From JAJYSO01 sp964579505 (GTDB lineage Bacteria; Bacteroidota; Bacteroidia; Flavobacteriales; Flavobacteriaceae): DNA of 64,000 nucleotides. Location of the stretch: assembly GCA_964579505.1 (NCBI GenBank), contig CAZOGC010000009.1:26998-90997 (forward strand). Direction: 5' to 3'. The position numbers and the translations under genes were made by a program. Under the pieces are notes generated by a model, which did no database searches, was not told the origin of the DNA, and was given only the letters and a program-made list of their open reading frames with translations. Below are positions 9,274 through 16,411 of this stretch, piece after piece (positions within the stretch are counted from its first letter, which is position 1; each line of letters starts with the position of its first letter).

Positions 9274-9929
9274 ACTTTTTCTAATTTTAAATACATATTA
9301 ACCGCTATTTTGCGCGAAATGGTTTTTTCTACTCCTTCAACCACAATCACAAAAGAATCGTCAAAAGTTTCCTTACTCACAATTTTAATACAATCTCCTA
9401 AGGCAATGTGTTGCTTGTCTAAATACTGTAAAAATTGTTTAGAAGAATCTACGACCCCTGCAAATACTCCTTCACCACCCGGCTGACAGTTAGATAGTAA
9501 CGTTTTTTTTACCGGCGCAAAACAGCCTTGCTTATCCGGAATAGGATCACCGTGCGGATCTACGGTTGGTGACCCTAGAAACTCATCCAGTCTATCGGTT
9601 AACTTTTCTGATTGAATATGCTCTAGCTGTTCGGCAATTTCGTGTACCTCATCCCAAGAAAAAGCCAGTTTTTCTACTAAAAAATATTCCCACAACCGGT
9701 GTTTTCGAATCACTTTTAATGCGTGAAGCTCTCCACTTCTAGTTAAAGTAGAGCCTTGATATGGTTCATAATTTAACAATTTTTTACGCGCTAATCGTTT
9801 TACCATATCCGTAGCTGAAGGAGCTTTTGTCTGCATTTCTTCGGCCAATGCATTGGTAGGCACTCCTTTTTTGTAGTGTTTTTCTAAGTGATATACTGCT
9901 TTTAAATAGTTTTCTTCAGATAAAGTCAT
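9270..9929 (-). CDS. mntR: DtxR/MntR-family metal-dependent transcriptional repressor
   Basis: Metal-sensing repressor of the DtxR family, 219 residues. The N-terminal winged helix (about 1-70) includes LAEEMQTKAPSATDMVKRLA, the recognition-helix region. The dimerisation and metal-binding segment (about 75-140) has the family pattern HRLWEYFLVEKL followed by DEVHEIAEQLEH. The C-terminal part (about 150-219) fits the FeoA/SH3-like domain of longer DtxR members. It is the first gene of a two-gene operon with mntH and overlaps it by 4 bases. A DtxR-type operator candidate lies about 50 bases upstream, so autoregulation with metal as co-repressor is likely. Confidence 0.92.
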   Translation of the reverse strand: MTLSEENYLKAVYHLEKHYKKGVPTNALAEEMQTKAPSATDMVKRLARKKLLNYEPYQGSTLTRSGELHALKVIRKHRLWEYFLVEKLAFSWDEVHEIAEQLEHIQSEKLTDRLDEFLGSPTVDPHGDPIPDKQGCFAPVKKTLLSNCQPGGEGVFAGVVDSSKQFLQYLDKQHIALGDCIKIVSKETFDDSFVIVVEGVEKTISRKIAVNMYLKLEKV

Positions 9930-9948
9930 CTAGTTTATTTTTCTAATA

Positions 9949-9956
9949 CAAATATA
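9949..9956 (-). promoter_or_regulatory. Candidate -7 box for mntR-mntH
   Basis: Minus-strand TATATTTG fits the Bacteroidota consensus TAnnTTTG, 20 bases before the mntR start. It lies in a 19-base imperfect palindrome (ACAAAT 9948-9953, ATTTGT 9961-9966). No good TTTG -33 box is seen at the usual spacing. Confidence 0.55.
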
Positions 9957-9979
9957 TATTATTTGTTTCTAATTATATT

Positions 9980-9995
9980 TTTAGATTAGACTAAA
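9980..9995. promoter_or_regulatory. Candidate DtxR/MntR operator upstream of mntR-mntH
   Basis: TTTAGATTAGACTAAA has 5-bp inverted arms (TTTAG/CTAAA) and carries TTAGnTTAGnCTAA, the core of the DtxR/IdeR-type operator. It sits about 25-40 bases upstream of the -7 box, where a bound repressor would cover the -33 region. Binding is inferred. Confidence 0.6.
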
Positions 9996-10066
9996 TTTTA
10001 AATAAAATGAAAAGAAAAACACACAAAGTACTCTGTATCAATAAAAAACTTCTATAATAGGAATGT

Positions 10067-10378
10067 TTATTTTGTATACCGAAGGCGAAACCTCAGCTTT
10101 TCTATTTGGCGGGCTATAATTAATTGGGTCAAAATTTCACCGGGTGTTTTTTGAGTATATGGATTTTCTAACGCTTGTTTTATTTTTTCTTGAGAAACGT
10201 CAATGCGGTATAAAATAGCGATGAGCTTATTAAAATCGTGCTGAATCAACTCATCTAGATAATTGGCTAGTTGTTGTTGAAGGTTTTCCGAAAACGCAGC
10301 AGAAGGTTCGGTCGGCTCTAATCCTACCAGCTTAACACTCCACAGCAAGGCTTTTTGTTTTTCTTCTGCCGATCCCAT
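10067..10378 (-). CDS. Small conserved-looking helical protein of unknown function, downstream of purF
   Basis: Not recognised as a named family. The preferred start (MGSAEEKQKALLW) gives about 103 residues; an upstream in-frame ATG at 10411 would add 11 residues and cannot be excluded. The protein is soluble, mostly helical in appearance, without signal peptide or cysteines, with a hydrophobic-charged core (LDELIQHDFNKLIAILYRID) and a basic C-terminus (RQIEKLRFRLRYTK). It is on the same strand 90 bases after purF and may be transcribed with it. Codon use and composition look normal for the region, which supports a real gene. No function is proposed. Confidence 0.6.
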   Translation of the reverse strand: MGSAEEKQKALLWSVKLVGLEPTEPSAAFSENLQQQLANYLDELIQHDFNKLIAILYRIDVSQEKIKQALENPYTQKTPGEILTQLIIARQIEKLRFRLRYTK

Positions 10379-10501
10379 CTTTAAAATTCCATTATTGAAT
10401 CCAATCCGCATTGTAACCCCGTAAAAGTACTAACTTTTTGTACAGTGGTTAATTTATGGGGCAATTTAGCAGTACCCATTAGGAGCATCTACTTATAAAA
10501 A

Positions 10502-12397
10502 CTAATAGGCACGTTCTTTCTTGCCTTCATAAAAATTCATGAAAGCCCGGTTTACCACACGGTTTCCACCAGGAGTCGGGTAATCTCCGGTAAAATACCA
10601 ATCGCCTAAATTTTTGGGGCAGGCTTTGTGTAAATTCTCAACCGTTTGGTATATCACTTTTACTTGTGCTTTAATTGAGTTATTAGCCAATAATTCAGCT
10701 ATTTTATCTGAAATTTCTTCCGGAGTAAACGGCTCATAAATCTCTTTTACAAAATTCTGAACTTCTGTATCGGCTAGATGGGCTTGTTGTTTACATTTTT
10801 GATAAACTTTATCTACCACATCATATCGGCTCGTTTCTTTCAGCAAAGATATAGCCGCGCGGAAAGCGATAAAATCTTCTAATCGTGCCATATCAATTCC
10901 GTAGCAGTCGGGGTAGCGAATTTGAGGTGCTGATGATACCACAATAATTTTTTTGGGACCCAGTCGGTCTAACATATGCAAAATACTCTTTTTAAGCGTA
11001 GTACCGCGTACAATGCTATCATCTATAATTACCAGATTATCGTTAGGTTTTACCACTCCGTACGTCACATCATATACATGTGCCACCAAATCGTCTCGAC
11101 TACTATCTTCCGTAATAAACGTGCGGAGCTTTGCATCTTTTACCGCAATTTTTTCAGTGCGAATACGATGTGCCAAAATTTCTTTTAAGCGTTTAGCGGT
11201 AATGGTTTTCCGCTCTTTAATTATTGCTTCATTTTTTTGCCGATTCAGTTCGTCTTGGGCGCTCTCTGCCATTCCGAAAAAAGCTGTTTCAGCGGTATTA
11301 GGAATGTAAGAAAATACTGAATTGACGGTATCGTAACCTATTTCTTTAAGCACCGCCGGCATTATTAATTTACCCAAATTTTTTCGCTCTTGGTAAATCT
11401 CGGCATCATTCCCTCTCGAAAAATAAATACGCTCAAAAGAACACGCTTTAAATGCCAATGGATCAATGATTCTTTCCTCTTTAACTTTTCCGTTTCTTTT
11501 GGTAATTAGAGCACAACCCGGAGTTAATTCTTTTACTTGATTAAGTTTCAAATCAAAGGTTGTCTGTAAAACAGAACGTTCAGAAGCTACGGCTACCACC
11601 TCTTCATCTTGGTAATAATATACGGGTCTGATACCGGATGGATCGCGTAACACAAAAGAATCTCCGTGTCCTAATAATCCGGCCATAGCATACCCTCCAT
11701 CCCAGTCTTTTGAAGAGTTGCGTAAGATATTTCCTACATCTAAGCGTTCGGCAATATGAGCAGAGGCATCCCGTTTATTAATTTCTTCTTCTTTTAAATC
11801 ATCATAGAGTTTTTCTACCTCTGAGTCTAAAAAATGGCCTATTTTTTCTAAAACCGTTACGGTATCTGATTTTTCTTTTGGGTGCTGCCCTAAATCCACC
11901 AAATACTGAAACTGTTGAGGCACATTTGTCATATTAAAGTTACCTGCTAAAATCAGGTTTCGGTGCATCCAATTATTTTGACGCAAAAATGGATGAACAC
12001 TCTCTATACTGTTTTTGCCAAAAGTACCATACCGTACGTGCCCCAAATACAGTTCACCCACATAAGGCACACGGTGCTTTAACTCTTCTATAGATATTTC
12101 TTCCGGCAAACGTGCACGCTCAGCATTAATGCGTTCATTAATCTTAGCAAACACGTCTTGTATAGGCTGCTGTTCTTTAGAACGAGCGCGACTAATAAAC
12201 CGCTCTCCCGGCTGCATATCAAATTTAATGCTTGCCAGCCCTGCTCCATCTTGCCCACGGTTGTGCTGCTTCTCCATCATCAAGTACATCTTGTTCAGCC
12301 CATAAAAAGCCGTACCGTATTTTTTTTGATAATACGCTAAAGGCTTTCGCAACCGCAACACGGCAATGCCACACTCATGTTCTATCTTATCACTCAT
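10502..12397 (-). CDS. purF: Amidophosphoribosyltransferase (PurF), long form
   Basis: First committed enzyme of purine synthesis: glutamine plus PRPP gives phosphoribosylamine. The N-terminal Ntn-hydrolase glutaminase domain begins EHECGIAVLR; Cys9 would be the nucleophile exposed after removal of an eight-residue propeptide. RGQDGAG (near 47-53) and GHVRYGT are further glutaminase motifs. The phosphoribosyltransferase domain has the PRPP loop NLVIIDDSIVRGTT. At 631 residues it is well above the roughly 500 of the E. coli and Bacillus enzymes, with extra sequence within the transferase half and at the C-terminus, as expected of the long form common in Flavobacteriia. It follows the pfkB gene on the same strand, with a terminator hairpin in the 63-base gap. 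Confidence 0.94.
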   Translation of the reverse strand: MSDKIEHECGIAVLRLRKPLAYYQKKYGTAFYGLNKMYLMMEKQHNRGQDGAGLASIKFDMQPGERFISRARSKEQQPIQDVFAKINERINAERARLPEEISIEELKHRVPYVGELYLGHVRYGTFGKNSIESVHPFLRQNNWMHRNLILAGNFNMTNVPQQFQYLVDLGQHPKEKSDTVTVLEKIGHFLDSEVEKLYDDLKEEEINKRDASAHIAERLDVGNILRNSSKDWDGGYAMAGLLGHGDSFVLRDPSGIRPVYYYQDEEVVAVASERSVLQTTFDLKLNQVKELTPGCALITKRNGKVKEERIIDPLAFKACSFERIYFSRGNDAEIYQERKNLGKLIMPAVLKEIGYDTVNSVFSYIPNTAETAFFGMAESAQDELNRQKNEAIIKERKTITAKRLKEILAHRIRTEKIAVKDAKLRTFITEDSSRDDLVAHVYDVTYGVVKPNDNLVIIDDSIVRGTTLKKSILHMLDRLGPKKIIVVSSAPQIRYPDCYGIDMARLEDFIAFRAAISLLKETSRYDVVDKVYQKCKQQAHLADTEVQNFVKEIYEPFTPEEISDKIAELLANNSIKAQVKVIYQTVENLHKACPKNLGDWYFTGDYPTPGGNRVVNRAFMNFYEGKKERAY

Positions 12398-12427
12398 AGT
12401 TACTTACAAAATTACAACAATCTATAA

Positions 12428-12451
12428 TAAAAAAGCCCTGAAAAACAGGGC
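12428..12451 (-). terminator. Rho-independent terminator after the pfkB gene
   Basis: On the minus strand GCCCTG (12451-12446), a five-T loop and CAGGGC (12440-12435) form a 6-bp stem followed by a T run (12434-12429), only 10 bases after the pfkB stop. A TAAATTTG box (minus, 12460-12453) abuts it, so purF may start its own transcript inside this terminator. Confidence 0.8.
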
Positions 12452-12460
12452 ACAAATTTA

Positions 12461-13384
12461 CTACGCTAAATCTATATTAAACTGTGTTAACGATTTAAAG
12501 ACCTTAAGTCGTTTTTTAATCTCGTTAGGTTTAAGATTTATCAGCCTATCCGTTCCAAATTTTTCTACACAAAAAGAGGCTAAATTAGCAGCATAAATCA
12601 TTGCCTTTTTCATGCTTTTAAACGAATAATCATCTTCTTGCGCCAAATATCCGGCAAAGCCACCGGCAAAAGTATCGCCCGCTCCGGTAGGATCAAATAC
12701 TTCTTCTAATGGTAAAGCCGGGGCAAAAAACATTTGGTCTTCTTGAAACAACAGCGCTCCGTGTTCTCCTTTTTTAATTACTACTGTTTTAGGTCCCATC
12801 TCTTGAATTACCCGGTTGGCTTTTACTAAAGAGTACTCCCCTGAAAGCTGCCGTGCTTCTTCATCGTTAATCGTAATGACATTTACTTTTGAAATTACAT
12901 TTTTGAGTTCTTCAAGCGTATTGTCCATCCAAAAATTCATCGTATCTAGCACAATGAGTTTGGGGTTATGAACCTGTTCAATCACACTTAGCTGCACCAG
13001 TGGATGAAGGTTACCTAGCATAACTACTTCTGCGTTTTTATAAGCTTCCGGCACTTTAGGTTGAAAATCAGCCAAGACATTTAGTTGAGTTTCTAAGGTA
13101 TCGCGACCAATCATATCATCGTGATATCTACCACTCCAAAAGAAAGTTTTTCCATCTTCTACTACTTCTAATCCGGTCGTATCAATTCCTCTATTTTTAA
13201 AAATATTGATATACTCTTGTGGAAAATCGCCTCCCACTACCGACACAATACTACTATCTACCTCAAATTGATCCGCAGCCAAGCTAATATAAGTCCCGGC
13301 TCCTCCTAAAATTTTTCCGGTTTTACCGTAAGTTGTTTCAAGGGCATCAAAAGCTACACTACCAACAATGACTAATTTTCCCAT
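12461..13384 (-). CDS. PfkB/ribokinase-family sugar or nucleoside kinase
   Basis: ATP-dependent kinase of the ribokinase superfamily, about 307 residues from the chosen start MGKLVIVGSVAFDALET. The upstream in-frame ATG at 13405 is rejected because a TATATTTG promoter box (13410-13403) overlaps it. Signature 1 region is GKILGGAGTYISLAA near the N-terminus; signature 2, DPTGAGDTFAGGFAGYLA near residue 250, holds the catalytic Asp and the anion hole. The substrate cannot be told from sequence: adenosine, ribose, fructose and pseudouridine kinases all share these motifs. The position next to purF makes a nucleoside or ribose-related substrate attractive but unproven. Confidence 0.88.
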   Translation of the reverse strand: MGKLVIVGSVAFDALETTYGKTGKILGGAGTYISLAADQFEVDSSIVSVVGGDFPQEYINIFKNRGIDTTGLEVVEDGKTFFWSGRYHDDMIGRDTLETQLNVLADFQPKVPEAYKNAEVVMLGNLHPLVQLSVIEQVHNPKLIVLDTMNFWMDNTLEELKNVISKVNVITINDEEARQLSGEYSLVKANRVIQEMGPKTVVIKKGEHGALLFQEDQMFFAPALPLEEVFDPTGAGDTFAGGFAGYLAQEDDYSFKSMKKAMIYAANLASFCVEKFGTDRLINLKPNEIKKRLKVFKSLTQFNIDLA

Positions 13385-13402
13385 AAAGGCTTGAATTTTT
13401 TG

Positions 13403-13410
13403 CAAATATA
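13403..13410 (-). promoter_or_regulatory. -7 box of the pfkB-family kinase gene
   Basis: Minus-strand TATATTTG matches TAnnTTTG and lies 18 bases upstream of the chosen ATG at 13384. It overlaps the alternative ATG at 13405, which would be untranscribed or leaderless, and so decides the start. Confidence 0.65.
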
Positions 13411-13450
13411 AGCGGATTTAAAAGAAAACGAAGAAGCCAACAATACTAAA

Positions 13451-14398
13451 TTACAGGCTTGTTTCTTCTTCTTTTGGTTTGATATAAATAGAGGCCACAA
13501 TTCCGCCCGCTAAAGCCACAGCAATAACCAGCAATGACAACCAAGAGGGTAAGTGAAAATGAAACAACTCTGCCGCAATCATTTTTAAACCCACAAAAGC
13601 TAAAATAATAGCCAAACTGTAGTTGATGAGCCTAAATTTTTCAATCACTCCCACAATAAGGAAGAACAGCGAACGAAGTCCCAAAATAGCCAGAATATTA
13701 GAGGTAAACACAATGTATTCATGTTGTGTAATGGCAAGCACTGCCGGAATACTGTCTAAGGCAAACATTACATCGGTTAGCTCTATGATGATAAGTGCCA
13801 CAAAAAGCGGGGTGGCATAGCGGCGTTTTCCTTCATGAATAAAGAAATCGTGCCCTCTCATTTTATCGGTTACCGGCAAATATTTAGTGATTTGCTTATA
13901 AAACCACGAGTCTTTAGGATCTGAATCATCATCATTTTTCAGCATAGAATACGCCGTGTAAAGCAAGAAAGCGCCAAACACATACATCATCCAGTCAAAG
14001 CGACTGATTAAAGCCACTCCGAAAAAGATCATAATTCCGCGAAAAACGATTGCTCCCAGAATACCCCAAAACAAGACGCGGTGTTGGTATTTAGGCGGTA
14101 TCTTAAATGCACTAAAAATTACCGCAATTACAAAAACGTTATCTATACTCAGCGAGAGTTCTACCAAATAACCGGTATAATAATCTAATGTAGCTGTTGT
14201 AGGAGACAGTCCGGTGAGGGTTCCGTTAGAAAAAAGCCACCAAATAACTCCCCCAAACAAAATAGCGACGCTTACCCATATAGCAGTATATTTACCCGCT
14301 TCTTTGGTTGAAATAACATGGTCGTCTTTGTTAAGAACGCCCAAATCAATAACCAAACAAATAATGACTAAAAGTAGGAAGCCGCCCCAAATCCACAT
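13451..14398 (-). CDS. TerC/Alx-family integral membrane protein, probable metal (Mn) exporter
   Basis: Polytopic inner-membrane protein of the TerC family, 315 residues with about nine hydrophobic segments. The conserved acidic intramembrane motifs are present: ELSLSIDNVFVIAVIF (about residues 81-96) and ELTDVMFALDSIPAVLAIT. Members such as Alx and several TerC homologues export Mn2+ or help load metal into secreted proteins; tellurium resistance is the historical name. Its presence 4 kb from mntR-mntH on the same strand is consistent with manganese homeostasis, although the two are separate transcription units. A TATCTTTG promoter box and a leader hairpin lie upstream, so it is not simply in an operon with recJ. 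Confidence 0.9.
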   Translation of the reverse strand: MWIWGGFLLLVIICLVIDLGVLNKDDHVISTKEAGKYTAIWVSVAILFGGVIWWLFSNGTLTGLSPTTATLDYYTGYLVELSLSIDNVFVIAVIFSAFKIPPKYQHRVLFWGILGAIVFRGIMIFFGVALISRFDWMMYVFGAFLLYTAYSMLKNDDDSDPKDSWFYKQITKYLPVTDKMRGHDFFIHEGKRRYATPLFVALIIIELTDVMFALDSIPAVLAITQHEYIVFTSNILAILGLRSLFFLIVGVIEKFRLINYSLAIILAFVGLKMIAAELFHFHLPSWLSLLVIAVALAGGIVASIYIKPKEEETSL

Positions 14399-14438
14399 AA
14401 AAAATAGTTTTTAAATGTTCTTTTTTCGATATTATGTA

Positions 14439-14464
14439 TTTTGAAGTGCTTAAACCCTTCAAAA
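14439..14464 (-). promoter_or_regulatory. Leader hairpin in the terC 5' untranslated region
   Basis: TTTTGAAG (14439-14446) and CTTCAAAA (14457-14464) make a perfect 8-bp stem with a 10-base loop, extendable by weaker pairing, between the promoter box at 14492-14485 and the ATG at 14398. It might be regulatory. It does not show the length or conserved loops of the yybP-ykoY manganese riboswitch. Confidence 0.4.
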
Positions 14465-14484
14465 CATACAATTTCTTAATGGCG

Positions 14485-14492
14485 CAAAGATA
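14485..14492 (-). promoter_or_regulatory. -7 box upstream of terC
   Basis: Minus-strand TATCTTTG fits TAnnTTTG. A TTTTTTG tract lies upstream at shorter than usual spacing (about 15). The implied leader is about 85 bases. Confidence 0.55.
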
Positions 14493-14523
14493 GTTTATTA
14501 TTTTCAGCAAAAAATGTTAAGAA

Positions 14524-16215
14524 TTACCGCAAATCTCTTAACTTTAACTGTAATGTGGTTTTTCCGTTCCATTCATTTTCTTCTACAGAATAAACAACCT
14601 CTATCGGATTATTATCTGCGAGCAAAGCTAATTTATCTCCCAGATTAAATCCGATGGCATTGTAATAATTAGGTGCGTTTACCTTTCTAAGTGCACAACG
14701 CAAATGTTTATCCTCTTCTCCTATAGGTTTGGCATAACCTGTATCATGCACATTTTTTGTCAAAAACACCGGTCGCATGTTACCCGGACCAAAAGGAGCA
14801 AACTGTTTTAAAATACGACAGAATTTTGGGGTAAGTGCGCCAAAATCGAGTTCTTTATCAATTAAAATCTGAGGAATGAGTAATTTTTCGTCTATCATAT
14901 CGTGAACTACTTCTTCAAACCGTTGTTTAAATTTTTCATAGTTTGCTTCTTCTAAGGTGAGTCCCGCGGCATATTTGTGTCCTCCAAACTGTTCTATATA
15001 TTCTGAACAAGCTTCTAAAGCATTGTATATATCAAAACCGCGTACCGAGCGCGCTGAAGCTGCCAATTTTTGACCGCTTTTAGTAAACACCAGCGTAGGG
15101 CGATAATAGGTTTCTATGAGTCGAGAGGCCACAATACCGATCACTCCTTTATGCCAATCTTCTTGATAGACCACGGTAGAGAATCGATTTTGTTCTCCGT
15201 TTGTTTCTATTTGTTGCAAGGCCTCTTCTGCAATACGATGATCTGCCTCTTTTCGGTCAGCATTATAGGTTTCTACCGCTTGTGCCATTTTCGAGGCTTG
15301 CGTCTCATCAGTTTCCATTAGCAACTCTGCCGCACGCAACGCGTGCGCCATCCTACCGGCAGCATTAATACGCGGTGCAATGATAAACACTACATCTGTA
15401 ATGGTTAACTCTTCTTTCTTTACATTGGCAATCATTGCTTTAAATCCGGGACGTGGCAAGGTATTCATCACATGTAAACCGTGATAGGCCAATATGCGAT
15501 TCTCACCAACAATAGGAACAATATCTGCACCAATGGCTGTAGCCACCAAATCTAAATATGGAAGCAATAATTCAAAATCTTTTCCGCTGTTTTGCGTTAA
15601 AGCCTGAATAACTTTAAACCCGATGCCACATCCGCATAATTCTTTAAACGGATACGAACAATCTTTTTGTTTTGGGTCTAAAACAGCTATGGCCTCCGGT
15701 ACTTTTTCTCCCGGTCTATGATGGTCACAAATAATAAAATCTATGTCTTTTTCTCGTGCGTAAGCCACTTTGTCTATAGCTTTTATACCACAGTCTAGTG
15801 CAATTATTAAACCGCAAGCATTGTCTGCCGCAAAATCAATTCCTTTATAAGAAATACCATATCCTTCGGTATACCGGTCGGGAATATAGGAGGCTACATT
15901 GGGTGTGAGTGTACGCAAAAAAGTAGTCATTAAAGCCACGCTGGTAGTGCCGTCAACATCATAATCACCGTACACCAAGATATTCTCTTCAGCAGCAAGC
16001 GCTTTTTCGATTCGCTGTACCGCTTTCTCCATCCCTTTCATCAAAAACGGATCGTGAAGCGCTCTTAAATCAGGACGAAAAAAGGCTTTTGCCCGGTCAA
16101 AATTTTCTATTCCTCGTTGCACTAACAAATAAGCAATGTTTTTAGATACCCCTAAAGCTTTTGCTAAGTAATTTATTTTATCGGTATCTGGGTGAGGTTG
16201 TAATATCCAGCGCAT
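14524..16215 (-). CDS. recJ: Single-stranded-DNA-specific exonuclease RecJ
   Basis: 5'-3' single-strand DNA exonuclease of the DHH phosphoesterase superfamily, acting in recombinational and mismatch repair. 563 residues, the usual length. The metal-binding motifs are visible: NILVYGDYDVDGTTSVAL (about residues 77-94, motif I), LIIALDCGIKA, and FIICDHHRPGEK (the DHH motif). The DHHA1-type motif FGGHKYAAGLTLE is in the C-terminal half, followed by an OB-like segment ending KTTLQLKLRDLR. The ATG at 16215 gives the expected N-terminus (MRWILQPHPD). It is first in a run of minus-strand genes; its own TATCTTTG box lies 29 bases upstream. Confidence 0.96.
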   Translation of the reverse strand: MRWILQPHPDTDKINYLAKALGVSKNIAYLLVQRGIENFDRAKAFFRPDLRALHDPFLMKGMEKAVQRIEKALAAEENILVYGDYDVDGTTSVALMTTFLRTLTPNVASYIPDRYTEGYGISYKGIDFAADNACGLIIALDCGIKAIDKVAYAREKDIDFIICDHHRPGEKVPEAIAVLDPKQKDCSYPFKELCGCGIGFKVIQALTQNSGKDFELLLPYLDLVATAIGADIVPIVGENRILAYHGLHVMNTLPRPGFKAMIANVKKEELTITDVVFIIAPRINAAGRMAHALRAAELLMETDETQASKMAQAVETYNADRKEADHRIAEEALQQIETNGEQNRFSTVVYQEDWHKGVIGIVASRLIETYYRPTLVFTKSGQKLAASARSVRGFDIYNALEACSEYIEQFGGHKYAAGLTLEEANYEKFKQRFEEVVHDMIDEKLLIPQILIDKELDFGALTPKFCRILKQFAPFGPGNMRPVFLTKNVHDTGYAKPIGEEDKHLRCALRKVNAPNYYNAIGFNLGDKLALLADNNPIEVVYSVEENEWNGKTTLQLKLRDLR

Positions 16216-16243
16216 AAGCCTAAATAAGGGTTTTTACGAGCCT

Positions 16244-16251
16244 CAAAGATA
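16244..16251 (-). promoter_or_regulatory. -7 box of recJ
   Basis: Minus-strand TATCTTTG (TAnnTTTG) 28 bases before the recJ ATG, in the 196-base divergent region shared with the xusA-like gene. Confidence 0.55.
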
Positions 16252-16359
16252 CGGAAATGAGCAATTAAAATGCTACAGAAACAATAAATAACTCATATAC
16301 AAATAATTATGCGTTCACAATTTTATTATTTTTATTCAATCTAATTAACATGTATTTTA

Positions 16360-16367
16360 TAGATTTG
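16360..16367 (+). promoter_or_regulatory. -7 box of the xusA-like operon
   Basis: TAGATTTG fits TAnnTTTG, about 45 bases before the ATG at 16412. A small AGGAG/CTCCT hairpin (16385-16398) lies in the leader. No clear iron-regulator box was found, although iron control would be expected. Confidence 0.5.
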
Positions 16368-16411
16368 CCGAGCCATTTTGATTTAGGAGGGAACTCCTCT
16401 AAAAGTGAGTT

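Noticed and set aside
14399..14523. yybP-ykoY manganese riboswitch before terC
   Set aside because: The leader is short with a single simple hairpin and lacks the conserved internal-loop sequences of that riboswitch.
16320..16360. Iron-regulator (Fur) box upstream of xusA
   Set aside because: Only AT-rich sequence with weak, mismatched inverted repeats; nothing distinguishes it from background.
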